Assembly (NCBI GenBank): GCA_963703355.1
Contig: OY969813.1
Location: 1,798,001 to 1,862,000 of the forward strand
From: Puia sp963703355
GTDB lineage: Bacteria; Bacteroidota; Bacteroidia; Chitinophagales; Chitinophagaceae
Direction of reading: 5' to 3'
DNA: 64,000 nucleotides
Of the stretch, positions 1 to 9,063 are shown in pieces (positions within the stretch are counted from its first letter, which is position 1; every line of letters begins with the position of its first letter). The notes under the pieces were generated by a model that was not told the origin of the DNA, ran no database searches, and saw only the letters and a program-made list of their open reading frames with translations. Both the position numbers and the translations under genes were made by a program.

Positions 1-1592
1 ATGGCGAATATCCATTTGGAGGGTTTGTAGACGTAAACAACCTCGATCCAAACAACGGCATGGCAGGTGGCGTATGGCAGGCATTGTATGCAGGTGTTAA
101 GAACTGCAATGTTTCCCTTGCTGCCGATGACTCCTACATGAAAAACTTTGGAAAACCGGGGGACCAGCATGCGGTTGATCTCGCGAGAGGTCAGGCCCTG
201 TTTCTGCGTGCATACTATTATTTCACTCTGGAAACATTATACGGAGAGGATAATATTATCAATCCAAGCAGCAAAGACACATTAGGTGTTCCACTTTTTA
301 TCGGATTGCCGACCAGTCTCGCTGCCACACAACAACCACGCAGTTCAATAAAAGCAGTCTGGGCACAAATCATCAGTGATCTTCAAGAATCAGCAACACT
401 GCTCAAGGGACAGGTGTGGACAGGTAACGATATCGCGAGAGCCACAGAATGGTCGGCAAAATCCTTACTGGGAAAAGCTTATGTATTTACCAAAGACTGG
501 GCAGATGCAAAAACCACGCTGCAGGATGTTATACAAAGCAGCGGTAAAACGCTGATGTCCTACAGCGATTACAGGGCTTCCTTTATTGGTGATCCCAATT
601 ATGAATTTAACAGCGAGTCCATTTTCGAATTAAACATCGATCCGAATAACAATGGTGACTATGGAGTATATGGTGGCCCTGCGAATGCTACTTCCATCAA
701 CGGATTGATCTGGTCTCCCTACGCACTGGGAACAGATGGAACAGAAAACAATTCAAATCCCATGGGATATGGGGCAAATATTGGTGTACACGAAGTGAAC
801 GTATTGCGATTCGGTTATAAACTGGGAACCTATACTTTGGTGAACAATCCGAATTACAACAGTGCAATCGGTCCCAAGTTTAACAATCCGCAAAAGATCA
901 TGGATCCGGTTTACAAAGCCAAAGCATTAGCAGCGCGTACTGATGGTTCGGTAGATCCCCGGTTATATGTGAATTGTGTGCAGCCATGGCTGGATTCCCT
1001 CAACTGGGACAACGCCAATCCCGGAAACTGGTATCCCGTTTCCCGCCCAAGTTATATTTTCGGCGATGCGAACCTTGCCAGCGAATATGGATTTGGCATG
1101 CGCAAATATGCCAGTTTGTTTAACAACATTGGTAACAACCCGCTGGAAGGAAACAACAAATATATTCTGCGGTTGGCTGATGTTTATCTGTTGTATGCCG
1201 AAGCATCCGCAAACAGCGGTGACAATGCAACCGCGTTGGAATATCTCAACAAAGTAAAACGCCGTGCTTACAATCTCCCTGTAAACGCACCTTCGGCAAT
1301 TGACTATACCAGTCTGACGAGTACAACTTCCGCAGCAAATGCAGGCGACCCGGTGTTGGGAAACAATCCGCTGTACTATGAAAGATGGGCCGAATTATTC
1401 AACGAAGGAACCTGGTGGGCCGATGTATGCCGCTGGCACCTCGGCGCATCAGAAGACGCCTTATATGTAACGGCGAGATCGCTGAACGGCGCACCTTTTG
1501 TGTGGAACGACAAGGCCTACGCGTGGCCCATTCCGATCGCTGAGATTAACTCAAATCCGCTCGTAGCCGGCCAACAGAATCCAAATTATTAA
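1..1592 (+). CDS. RagB/SusD family nutrient-binding outer-membrane lipoprotein, 3' part
   Basis: The gene is cut by the left edge of the window. The reading frame is open from base 3 (EYPFGGFVDVNNLD) through the first in-frame ATG at 60, so the N-terminus with signal peptide and lipobox lies outside. About 530 residues are visible. Helical repeats rich in aromatics (ALFLRAYYYFTLETLYG) and the C-terminal RWAELFNEGTWWADVCRW segment are typical of SusD proteins, which sit on the cell surface and capture glycans for a SusC TonB-dependent transporter. The SusC gene would be expected just upstream. A GH71 and a GH97 gene follow on the same strand, so this is the tail of a polysaccharide utilisation locus. 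The family call is firm; the glycan is inferred from the enzymes. Confidence 0.93.
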   Translation, partial: GEYPFGGFVDVNNLDPNNGMAGGVWQALYAGVKNCNVSLAADDSYMKNFGKPGDQHAVDLARGQALFLRAYYYFTLETLYGEDNIINPSSKDTLGVPLFIGLPTSLAATQQPRSSIKAVWAQIISDLQESATLLKGQVWTGNDIARATEWSAKSLLGKAYVFTKDWADAKTTLQDVIQSSGKTLMSYSDYRASFIGDPNYEFNSESIFELNIDPNNNGDYGVYGGPANATSINGLIWSPYALGTDGTENNSNPMGYGANIGVHEVNVLRFGYKLGTYTLVNNPNYNSAIGPKFNNPQKIMDPVYKAKALAARTDGSVDPRLYVNCVQPWLDSLNWDNANPGNWYPVSRPSYIFGDANLASEYGFGMRKYASLFNNIGNNPLEGNNKYILRLADVYLLYAEASANSGDNATALEYLNKVKRRAYNLPVNAPSAIDYTSLTSTTSAANAGDPVLGNNPLYYERWAELFNEGTWWADVCRWHLGASEDALYVTARSLNGAPFVWNDKAYAWPIPIAEINSNPLVAGQQNPNY

Positions 1593-1602
1593 TCATTAAA
1601 AA

Positions 1603-1640
1603 CAAACCGTGTAATGAAAGACTTACACGGTTTGCTTTTT
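1603..1640 (+). terminator. Rho-independent terminator after susD
   Basis: A perfect 12-bp stem (CAAACCGTGTAA at 1603-1614, complement at 1623-1634) with an 8-nt loop is followed by CTTTTT. It begins 10 nt after the susD stop. It would reduce, or set the ratio of, readthrough into the downstream glycosidases. Confidence 0.85.
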
Positions 1641-1651
1641 AACCGGAATGT

Positions 1652-3220
1652 ATGTTTGCTTTCAGCCTGAAAAATAAAGGTGGGTGGAAACTTTTGCTGT
1701 TCGCGGCAAACCTGTTTTGCACAGGTGTGTATGCGCAGCCATTGCAAAAAAATGAAGCCGCTCTGAGTCTTCCGATCAGCGGAAAAAAACTGGTGATCGC
1801 GCATTGTATGACCAATATCATCCGATACAAAGGACATACATTCGAAGACAGCTGCAATCCGGAATACTATGGTGACAAGGGAAATATCACTGCTTCTATC
1901 GGAGGACTTACGCAGGTATGGCCCATTGAAGATTCCCTGTTGAAAGATGCAACGCTCGACAGTGCCGTTTCATTCGAAATGCGCGCTGCCATCGCCAGTG
2001 GCATTGATGGATTTCAGTTTTACTATCCGCTGCACACAGAAAGCTGGGATAAAATTATCGAAGCCTATTTTCGTGTGGCCGACAGAGATCATATTCCGTT
2101 TTACTTTACGTTTTGCATTTCCCATCCTTCCGGTGGCACGGAAGAAAGCCGGATCGCTTCTTATGCAAAAAGAATCAACGACGTATTTGATGTGGTGGGA
2201 AAAAACAATGCCCACTGGCTTCGAACTCCTGATGGCAGACTGATCGTTTACCAATGGACGGGAGACGGTCTCGCTGACATTCCAGCCGATCTGAACGGAT
2301 TGCCCGCAGCGGCTTATGTGGCCGGTGCCTATAAGAAACTGGCGGATGCCGTGCATGAAAAATTTGCCTGTATATTTCTTATCAACGAACAAATAACCAG
2401 CAGCAAACTGAACGACTATCTCGACTACTTTCCTGCCTGCTGGATATGGACCCTTCCTTATACAAAAAATTATATCGGTGAAATGGTAGCCGCTACCTGC
2501 AAAATCAGAAACAGAACATTTACCGGCTCCGCCTTTTGCGACTTCTACACATCCAAACTACTGGAAAGGGGCACCTGGAATATATACAGCGCGGAAGGAG
2601 CGGCACTTGCAGGACCCGACAAATCGGAACGGAAATATATTGTTACCGGACTTTCCTATAACTTTAGAAAGCTGTTTGAATTTGGCATACAGCAGGACGT
2701 TCCGATTATGAATATCATTACCTGGAACGATTATCCTGAGGGACATCACCTGGCTCCGGAGATCAATCACAACGAAGGATTTTCTATTTTGCTGAATTAC
2801 TATAAAACAGTCTGGAAGAAAATACCTTCTCCGTATATCAATAAAGATGTAGCGGTAGTTTTTTTCAAAAAATACAAACTGAACGAAATTCCGCAGCCAT
2901 TCCATTTTAAAGTAGTTGAAATTGAAAAAGGAGTCGACGCCAAAAAAGAAGACTATGTGGAAGTGGTGACCATGCTACGCGATCCAGCCACGTTAACGGT
3001 GAATGGCGTATCGACCCACGTGAATGCAGGATTTTCAAAAAAGAGATTTAATTCGGAACCCGGACCCGTGCATGTAAGCGTTTCCCGCGACGGAGCGCCG
3101 ACAATAGATTTTACCACGCCTGAAAAAATTACCGATCATCCCTATCGTACCGATCAGCTAACCTATTCTTACAGCAGTGAGCACTTAAATTTTTATACCC
3201 CGCTGCTGTCGAACCCCTAA
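1652..3220 (+). CDS. Glycoside hydrolase family 71, predicted alpha-1,3-glucanase (mutanase)
   Basis: The 522-residue protein has a signal peptide (residues 1-29, ending VYAQ). The sequence then matches the GH71 fold: LVIAHCMTNII at 47-57, a GIDGFQFYY strand at 117-125, and TWNDYPEGHHLAPE at 357-370, the characteristic late motif of the family. GH71 enzymes cleave alpha-1,3-glucan of fungal cell walls or mutan. The ATG at 1652 is preferred because the ATG at 1648 leads to an immediate stop. It lies just after the susD terminator and 22 nt before the GH97 gene, so it is probably co-transcribed with GH97. GH71 is far better known from fungi than from Bacteroidota. Family assignment is strong; the exact substrate is inferred. 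Confidence 0.88.
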   Translation: MFAFSLKNKGGWKLLLFAANLFCTGVYAQPLQKNEAALSLPISGKKLVIAHCMTNIIRYKGHTFEDSCNPEYYGDKGNITASIGGLTQVWPIEDSLLKDATLDSAVSFEMRAAIASGIDGFQFYYPLHTESWDKIIEAYFRVADRDHIPFYFTFCISHPSGGTEESRIASYAKRINDVFDVVGKNNAHWLRTPDGRLIVYQWTGDGLADIPADLNGLPAAAYVAGAYKKLADAVHEKFACIFLINEQITSSKLNDYLDYFPACWIWTLPYTKNYIGEMVAATCKIRNRTFTGSAFCDFYTSKLLERGTWNIYSAEGAALAGPDKSERKYIVTGLSYNFRKLFEFGIQQDVPIMNIITWNDYPEGHHLAPEINHNEGFSILLNYYKTVWKKIPSPYINKDVAVVFFKKYKLNEIPQPFHFKVVEIEKGVDAKKEDYVEVVTMLRDPATLTVNGVSTHVNAGFSKKRFNSEPGPVHVSVSRDGAPTIDFTTPEKITDHPYRTDQLTYSYSSEHLNFYTPLLSNP

Positions 3221-3242
3221 TGCTCAATTAATAAGCTAACCG

Positions 3243-5357
3243 ATGACTATTCGAAGAATCTGTTTTTGCATTTCTTTTTCCCTTGTGATGGTTTCCGCTT
3301 TTTCGCAATCTTTATATAGGGCAGAAGTATCCATGGGCAGCATCGACCTGCAGTTTTCGCTGAATGAAATCGGAGAACCGGTTTACGCGGTTAACTACGC
3401 AAAAAAACCAGTGATACTGCCTTCGTCGCTGGGATTCTCGCTGAGCGATGATTCCTTATTCTTTCGGGACTTTACGGTTACGGGCAAGGAAGAACAAATG
3501 GTAGACGAAAGCTGGCAACCGGTATGGGGCGAAGTAAAAAATATCCGGAATCACTACAGGCAACTGCGCATACATCTTGCACAAAAAAGATCTCCCTATC
3601 GTTTGCTCGATATGGTTTTCAGGGTTTTTGAAGACGGCGTGGGCTTTCGTTATGAATTTCCAAAACAGCCCGGCCTGCAATATTTTGTTGTAGAAGAAGA
3701 ATGCACGCATTTCCATCTTGCGGGAAATCACAAAACATTCTGGATTCCCGGCGACTACGACACGAATGAATATCCATATACGACCTCATCACTCAGTGCA
3801 ATAGACAATAAACAATTAGTGGAAACCAGCACGGCCATCGCGGTCAGGGTTGCGCCTGACCGTTATGCTGTGCAAACTCCGCTGATGATGAAAACAGCCG
3901 ACGGGCTCTACATCAATATCCACGAAGCCGCACTGGTGAATTATCCCGCCATGCAATTGCACGTTAACGGATCAAACTTTGAACTCTCTGCGCGCCTCGT
4001 GCCTGATGCCGTTGGCAACAAAGCCTATCTGCACGCTCCTTACCATACCCCCTGGAGAACGATCATTGTGAGTGATAAAGCAGCAGATATACTTTCATCA
4101 AAAATGATTTTGAATCTGAATGACCCGTCGGTGATCACCAATACCGGTTGGATTAAACCCATGAAATTCATTGGCATATGGTGGGAAATGCAAACAGGCA
4201 ACAGCACCTGGAATTATTCCGACTATCCCGACAGTACCGATGCGAACGGCAAACTAATTCCGAATAAAACCCACGGAGCCAATACGGCCAATGTAAAACG
4301 ATACATCGACTTTGCGGCTGCCAATGGCATTCAGGGAGTACTGGTAGAGGGCTGGAACACGGGATGGGAAGATTGGTTCGGGAAATGGAAAGAAAATGTA
4401 TTTGATTTTGTAACACCCTATCCCGATTTCGATGTGGATGGCATCCGAAACTACGCCAACAGCAGGGGCGTGCAGATCATCATGCACAACGAAACCTCCG
4501 GGTCGGCAACCAACTACGACCGGCAGATGGATACTGCCTTTCGTTTTATGAACGAACATGGATACCATTCGGTGAAGACAGGTTATGTGGGACAAATCAT
4601 TCCACGTGGTGAACACCATGACGGTCAGTGGATGATCAATCATTATCTGCGTGCGATTCAAAAAGCTGCTTACTATCATATCATGATTGATGAACACGAA
4701 CCCGTTCGTCCAACGGGTTTGCAAAGAACCTATCCGAATTTTCTGGCCAGCGAGGCGGCCAGGGGAAATGAATACAACGCATTCGCGGATGGTAATCAGC
4801 CTGAACACGAAACCATACTCCCCTTCACCAGACTGATGGGCGGACCGATGGATTATACACCCGGAATTTTTAAACTGAACCATTACTCCCACGACTCTAC
4901 AAAGCGGGTTCACTCCACGCTCACCAAGCAGCTGGCGCTTTATGTAACCATGTACAGTCCGCTGCAAATGGCGGCCGATTTTCCTGAAAACTATACGGCC
5001 CACATGGACGCTTTTCAATTCATTAAAGACGTTCCTACAGACTGGGATGATACACGTATACTCGCAGCCGAACCGGGCGATTATATCTGGATAACGAGAA
5101 AAGAAAAAAACGGAAACCAATGGTTCATGGGCGCCATTACGGATGAGCATGCCCGTGAAATGACGGCCGACCTCTCCTTCCTCGACAAAGGAAAAACATA
5201 TGAAGCCACCATATATGAAGACGCCGAAAATGCAGACTGGCTAAAAAATCCCGAGGCCTACAGGATAAGGAAAATAAAAGTAGACCAGACCACAAAACTC
5301 ACGGTGAAACTCGCTCCCGGTGGCGGTACGGCTGTTTCGATAAAACCTCTGTTGTAA
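3243..5357 (+). CDS. Glycoside hydrolase family 97, SusB-like inverting alpha-glucosidase
   Basis: 704 residues with a signal peptide ending at about residue 22 (SAFSQ). The layout is that of GH97: N-terminal beta-sandwich (about 25-290), catalytic barrel (about 300-590) and C-terminal beta domain. Three glutamates, E417 (HNETSG), E486 (DEHEPVRPTG) and E510 (ARGNEYNAF), have exactly the spacing of E439, E508 and E532 of Bacteroides SusB, so this is the inverting, calcium-dependent type rather than the retaining alpha-galactosidase type. The enzyme would release glucose from oligosaccharides in the periplasm after GH71 attack. Downstream lies a block of imperfect repeats and no clear terminator. 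Confidence 0.95.
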   Translation: MTIRRICFCISFSLVMVSAFSQSLYRAEVSMGSIDLQFSLNEIGEPVYAVNYAKKPVILPSSLGFSLSDDSLFFRDFTVTGKEEQMVDESWQPVWGEVKNIRNHYRQLRIHLAQKRSPYRLLDMVFRVFEDGVGFRYEFPKQPGLQYFVVEEECTHFHLAGNHKTFWIPGDYDTNEYPYTTSSLSAIDNKQLVETSTAIAVRVAPDRYAVQTPLMMKTADGLYINIHEAALVNYPAMQLHVNGSNFELSARLVPDAVGNKAYLHAPYHTPWRTIIVSDKAADILSSKMILNLNDPSVITNTGWIKPMKFIGIWWEMQTGNSTWNYSDYPDSTDANGKLIPNKTHGANTANVKRYIDFAAANGIQGVLVEGWNTGWEDWFGKWKENVFDFVTPYPDFDVDGIRNYANSRGVQIIMHNETSGSATNYDRQMDTAFRFMNEHGYHSVKTGYVGQIIPRGEHHDGQWMINHYLRAIQKAAYYHIMIDEHEPVRPTGLQRTYPNFLASEAARGNEYNAFADGNQPEHETILPFTRLMGGPMDYTPGIFKLNHYSHDSTKRVHSTLTKQLALYVTMYSPLQMAADFPENYTAHMDAFQFIKDVPTDWDDTRILAAEPGDYIWITRKEKNGNQWFMGAITDEHAREMTADLSFLDKGKTYEATIYEDAENADWLKNPEAYRIRKIKVDQTTKLTVKLAPGGGTAVSIKPLL

Positions 5358-5364
5358 TACTGTC

Positions 5365-5441
5365 GCCTGCCCCGCTTGTGCGGAGTTGGTTGGCCTGCCC
5401 GCTTGTGCGGAGTTGGTGGCCTGGCCAGCTTGTGCGGGTTG
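5365..5441. repeat. Three imperfect 26-28 bp intergenic repeats
   Basis: Three tandem copies start at 5365, 5393 and 5419. Each carries GCCTG(C/G)C..GCTTGTGCGG followed by AGTTGGT or GTTG. They fill the gap after the GH97 gene. A related single copy (CGCCGCTTGTTCGGGTTGG) occurs near 41612, so the element is dispersed. No coding function was seen. Confidence 0.7.
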
Positions 5442-5513
5442 ATCGCTCATTGAAACGAGAACTACCTCTTCGTTGTATCGGAGCTAAAAAAGGGTCTTTT
5501 TACCTTTGGAATT

Positions 5514-5924
5514 ATGGGTATTTCAAATATAACTTTGTACAACAAACTGTGCAGCAGATTAGGTGAGCAGGAAAGTTTTGAGCTGGTTGAATTTATTCAT
5601 TCAGAAATAACAGCTGAAATGGAAACGGTTAAATCAAACTTAGAAACCAAAACAATGGTGTTCCTGACCAAGGAAGACAAGATTTATTTAATCGTAAGAA
5701 TGGATGTTACCAAATTTGAGCTGATAGACAGAATCGATGCAATGAGAACTGAGCTAAATGAAAAAATAAATGTCACCCGAATTGAGCTGATTGACAAAAT
5801 AGATAATTTCAAAACTGAGCTTATTGACAGAATGAACAAACTGGAAAGGAGACTAACTATCTGGATCATCAGCTCATTTATTCTGAACTATATTTTGCTG
5901 ATGGTAAGCAAAAAATTCTTCTAA
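5514..5924 (+). CDS. Small coiled-coil protein with C-terminal membrane anchor
   Basis: 136 residues. The middle part (about 58-112) is a heptad-like run in which ELIDRIDAMRTEL, ELIDKIDNFKTEL and ELIDRMNKLERR repeat, predicting a long helix. It is followed by one membrane segment (WIISSFILNYILLMV, about 116-130) and a lysine-rich tail. The architecture resembles DUF1640/CCDC90-type small coiled-coil proteins; no function is assigned. A TACCTTTG element at 5501-5508 matches the Bacteroidota -7 consensus but lies only 5 nt before the ATG, so the mRNA may be almost leaderless or the motif may be chance. It is convergent with uvrA. Confidence 0.65.
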   Translation: MGISNITLYNKLCSRLGEQESFELVEFIHSEITAEMETVKSNLETKTMVFLTKEDKIYLIVRMDVTKFELIDRIDAMRTELNEKINVTRIELIDKIDNFKTELIDRMNKLERRLTIWIISSFILNYILLMVSKKFF

Positions 5925-5932
5925 CGCCTCAC

Positions 5933-5964
5933 ACTCCCATACTCCCATACTCCCATACTCCCAT
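5933..5964. repeat. Four copies of 8-bp unit ACTCCCAT
   Basis: Four perfect tandem copies fill the gap between two convergent genes. The same unit, inverted and also in four copies, occurs at 54351-54382. It is a simple intergenic repeat with no coding role. Confidence 0.9.
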
Positions 5965-5970
5965 ACTTTC

Positions 5971-8820
5971 CTAAAGGTACTTCCCCGTAAAACTCTCCTT
6001 CACTTTCTTCAACCCCTGCGGAACGCCTTCATACACGAGACTTCCTCCCGCATCACCGGCGCCAGGGCCCAGATCAATAACCCAATCGGCGGAATGAATG
6101 ACGTCGGTATTGTGTTCCACCACAAGAACAGAATGAGCCTGTTCGATCAATGCATTAAAGGAGCTCAATAATTTTTTGATATCGTGAAAATGTAAACCGG
6201 TGGTGGGTTCATCAAAAATGAAAAGAATATGCCCGAGACTTTTCCCCTTTCCTAAAAAAGAAGCCAGTTTTACGCGCTGTGCCTCACCACCCGAAAGCGT
6301 ATCGGATGACTGTCCCAGTTTGATGTACCCAAGACCCACACTGCTCAGCGGTTTCAGTTTCTGCAGAATATCTTTTTCATCCTTAAAAAATTCGAGCGCT
6401 TCGTCCACGCTCATCTCCAGCACGTCGTGCACATTTTTATTTCTGTAATGTACGTCCAGCACCTCTTCTTTGAACCGCTTGCCGCCGCAGACTTCGCAGG
6501 TTAAATGAATATCCGCGAGGAACTGCATTTCCACCACCTGTTCGCCCTCCCCCTTGCAGGTATCGCAGCGACCCCCATCCACGTTAAAAGAAAAATGTTT
6601 CGGTTGAAAACCCCGCAGTTTACTCAAGGGCTGTTGGGCAAATAAATCGCGGATCTCGTCATACGCTTTTACATACGTAACCGGATTGCTGCGCGAAGAC
6701 TTGCCTATGGGATTCTGATCCACCAGTTCTATCTGGCTAATGGAATCCATATCGCCCGTGATCGACTGATGCATGCCGACTTTATCGGCAAATTCACCCT
6801 TCAATTTCTGCAGTGCCGGGTAAAGAATCTGTTTTACGAGGGTGGTTTTTCCACTGCCGCTTACGCCACTCACTACACAGAGTACATTCAACGGGATTGC
6901 AACGGTGATGTCTTTAAGATTATGCTGGCGCGCGCCGTTGACGGTAATAAAATGTTTCGGTTTCCTGATAAATTCGGGCGCTTCAATCTTCAGATCGCCG
7001 CGCAGGTATTTTCCGGTAAGACTTTTTTCATTCTTGATAATGGCATCATAATTTCCTTCGGCCACTACTTCTCCGCCGAGATGACTTGCCAGAGGACCCA
7101 TATCGATGATATGATCTGCCTCGCGCATCATCATCTCGTCGTGTTCCACCACCACCACCGTATTTCCCAAATCGCGCAGATCCTTTAATACGCCGATCAG
7201 GCGCTGCGTATCGCGGGAGTGCAGACCGATGGACGGTTCATCCAATATATATAATGAATTCGTGAGGTTACTTCCCAGCGAACGGGTTAACTGGATGCGC
7301 TGACTCTCGCCGCCGCTGAGCGTATTGGCGAGCCTGTTGAGGGTTAGATACCCCAAACCCACGTCCAGCAGGGTTTTCAGGCGATTGTGGATCTCTATTA
7401 AAATACGTTTGGCAACCTGCTGCTGAAAAACGGAAAGAGAAAGCGATTCAAACCATTCGTTCAGTTTACCCACGGGCATTTCGCAGAGTTCACCGATGTG
7501 TAAACCGCCCAGTTTCACATACAAGGCTTCCGGCCGCAGGCGATAACCGTGGCACCCGGGACAAACGGTTCTTCCGCGATAGCGCGACAGCAATACGCGG
7601 TACTGTACCTTATATAAATTCTTCTCTACCTCCTTAAAAAAATCGCTGATGCCATTCACTTCCTTATTCCCCTCCCAGAGCAACTGGTACTGCGCTTTGC
7701 TGAGATCGATGATGGGCTTATGAATCGGGAAATCATACTTTTTGGACGACCTGATAAAATGATCCTTCCAGGCGCTCAGTTTTTCTCCTTTCCAGGGAGC
7801 CACGGCGTTTTCGAATAAGCTGAGTCTTTTATCGGGCAATACGAGATCCGCGTCGATGCCCAGTACCTGACCGAAACCCTCGCAGGTTTTGCAGGCGCCG
7901 TATGGGTTATTAAAAGAAAACAGATTGGGCACGGGCTCTTCGAAACGAATGCCATCCATTTCGAAACGGTTGGTGAAAGGAATTTTCTCCTCGCCATTCA
8001 CTTGAAGGAGTAACTGACCCTCGCCCTCATAAAATGCGGTGCTGATGGAATCGGCGAGGCGGTGCTGGTCGTCTTCATCAAAATCCTTGATGAGGATCCT
8101 GTCGATCAGCAGGAAACTATCGGCTTTGGGCAATCTTGGCTCCGTCTTTTTACTCTTTGCTGCAGGCTCCGGTGGAGTCAGCAAATCTTCAATTCGAACG
8201 GTTTCCTTATGAATGTATAACCGACTAAAACCCTTCTGCAGGAGAATATTCAATTCTTCCGTGGCATTCCGGTTGGTATGCTGTTTAAAAGGCACCAGTA
8301 TGAGCACCTTATCGCCTGCATGAAAAGACTGCATGGCTTTGATCACATCCTGCACGTCGTGTTTCTTCACCTCTCTGCCGGAAACGGGCGAATAGGTAAT
8401 ACCCACGCGGGCGAAAAGCAGTCGCAGGTAATCGTATAACTCGGTCATGCTGCCCACGGTGGAGCGGGGGGTTCTGGTAGTTACCTTCTGTTCGATGGCG
8501 ATGGCGGGGCAGAGACCTTTAATATAGTCCACGTCGGGCTTATCCATGCGGGCCATGAACTGTCGCGCATAGGCGCTGAGGCTTTCTGCGTAGCGGCGCT
8601 GGCCCTCTGCGAAGAGGGTATCGATGGTCAACGAAGATTTTCCGGAACCTGATACGCCGGTGACCACAATAAATTTATTGCGTGGAAAGTTGACTGAAAT
8701 ATTCTTCAGATTGTGTACCCTGGCGCCTTTTATCTGGATGGAATCCAGGGGTGCGGGGCCGTTGGGTTTGGAAGAAGTCTTTTTGATACGGGTGGAAGTT
8801 GGCATAAATTGGAACAACAA
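5971..8820 (-). CDS. uvrA: Excinuclease ABC subunit A (UvrA)
   Basis: 949 residues, the usual UvrA length, with two ABC ATPase modules. Walker A is VTGVSGSGKSSL in the first and VSGVSGSGKTTL in the second; both signatures read LSGGE, and both Walker B segments are present (LYILDEPSIGL, LFIFDEPTTGL). UvrA with UvrB scans DNA for bulky lesions in nucleotide excision repair. The C-terminal zinc finger is intact (CDTCKGEG...CEVCGG). At the first zinc site only the second cysteine pair (ACKTCEG) is present: the position of the first pair reads FEMDGIRFEEP. This may be normal in this phylum. The start may be the ATG at 8805 (MPTSTRIKK) rather than 8820. It is divergent from the sigma factor gene at 9064. 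Confidence 0.95.
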   Translation of the reverse strand: MLFQFMPTSTRIKKTSSKPNGPAPLDSIQIKGARVHNLKNISVNFPRNKFIVVTGVSGSGKSSLTIDTLFAEGQRRYAESLSAYARQFMARMDKPDVDYIKGLCPAIAIEQKVTTRTPRSTVGSMTELYDYLRLLFARVGITYSPVSGREVKKHDVQDVIKAMQSFHAGDKVLILVPFKQHTNRNATEELNILLQKGFSRLYIHKETVRIEDLLTPPEPAAKSKKTEPRLPKADSFLLIDRILIKDFDEDDQHRLADSISTAFYEGEGQLLLQVNGEEKIPFTNRFEMDGIRFEEPVPNLFSFNNPYGACKTCEGFGQVLGIDADLVLPDKRLSLFENAVAPWKGEKLSAWKDHFIRSSKKYDFPIHKPIIDLSKAQYQLLWEGNKEVNGISDFFKEVEKNLYKVQYRVLLSRYRGRTVCPGCHGYRLRPEALYVKLGGLHIGELCEMPVGKLNEWFESLSLSVFQQQVAKRILIEIHNRLKTLLDVGLGYLTLNRLANTLSGGESQRIQLTRSLGSNLTNSLYILDEPSIGLHSRDTQRLIGVLKDLRDLGNTVVVVEHDEMMMREADHIIDMGPLASHLGGEVVAEGNYDAIIKNEKSLTGKYLRGDLKIEAPEFIRKPKHFITVNGARQHNLKDITVAIPLNVLCVVSGVSGSGKTTLVKQILYPALQKLKGEFADKVGMHQSITGDMDSISQIELVDQNPIGKSSRSNPVTYVKAYDEIRDLFAQQPLSKLRGFQPKHFSFNVDGGRCDTCKGEGEQVVEMQFLADIHLTCEVCGGKRFKEEVLDVHYRNKNVHDVLEMSVDEALEFFKDEKDILQKLKPLSSVGLGYIKLGQSSDTLSGGEAQRVKLASFLGKGKSLGHILFIFDEPTTGLHFHDIKKLLSSFNALIEQAHSVLVVEHNTDVIHSADWVIDLGPGAGDAGGSLVYEGVPQGLKKVKESFTGKYL

Positions 8821-8851
8821 ATATATTGGAACTGAAAGAATTAGAACCCGG

Positions 8852-8868
8852 TTTCCCGGCGCGGGAAA
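8852..8868. promoter_or_regulatory. Inverted repeat upstream of uvrA
   Basis: TTTCCCG at 8852-8858 and CGGGAAA at 8862-8868 form a perfect 7-bp inverted repeat with a 3-bp spacer, 32 bp before the first uvrA ATG. A role as a damage-response operator is only a suggestion from its position. Confidence 0.35.
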
Positions 8869-8909
8869 GGATGTTGGGAACTATTAGAACAAATTATTTT
8901 CCCAAAATG

Positions 8910-8938
8910 TTGTTTTTTCCAAAAATTGTATATCTTTA
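8910..8938 (+). promoter_or_regulatory. Bacteroidota-type promoter for the ECF sigma gene
   Basis: TTG at 8910-8912 and TATCTTTA at 8931-8938, separated by 18 bp, match the TTG-N17-20-TAnnTTTG consensus with one mismatch. Transcription would start near 8944 and give a leader of about 120 nt before the ATG at 9064. Confidence 0.6.
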
Positions 8939-9063
8939 AATGCTGATTAACATTTCGTAACACAATAAAAAAGTTTTATAGAGTAAGGACTTCTACACAG
9001 AAAAGCCAGGCGTTCCAAAATCCAACATATATATCCTATCACCTTTAAAAACCGTAGAAGTTT

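Noticed and set aside
4254..5150. 298-residue open frame on the minus strand
   Set aside because: It lies wholly inside the well-supported GH97 gene and shows no domain; it is a shadow frame.
5933..5964. Tandem repeat as a CRISPR array
   Set aside because: Units are 8 bp with no spacers and there are no cas genes. The same holds for the 7- and 9-bp arrays.
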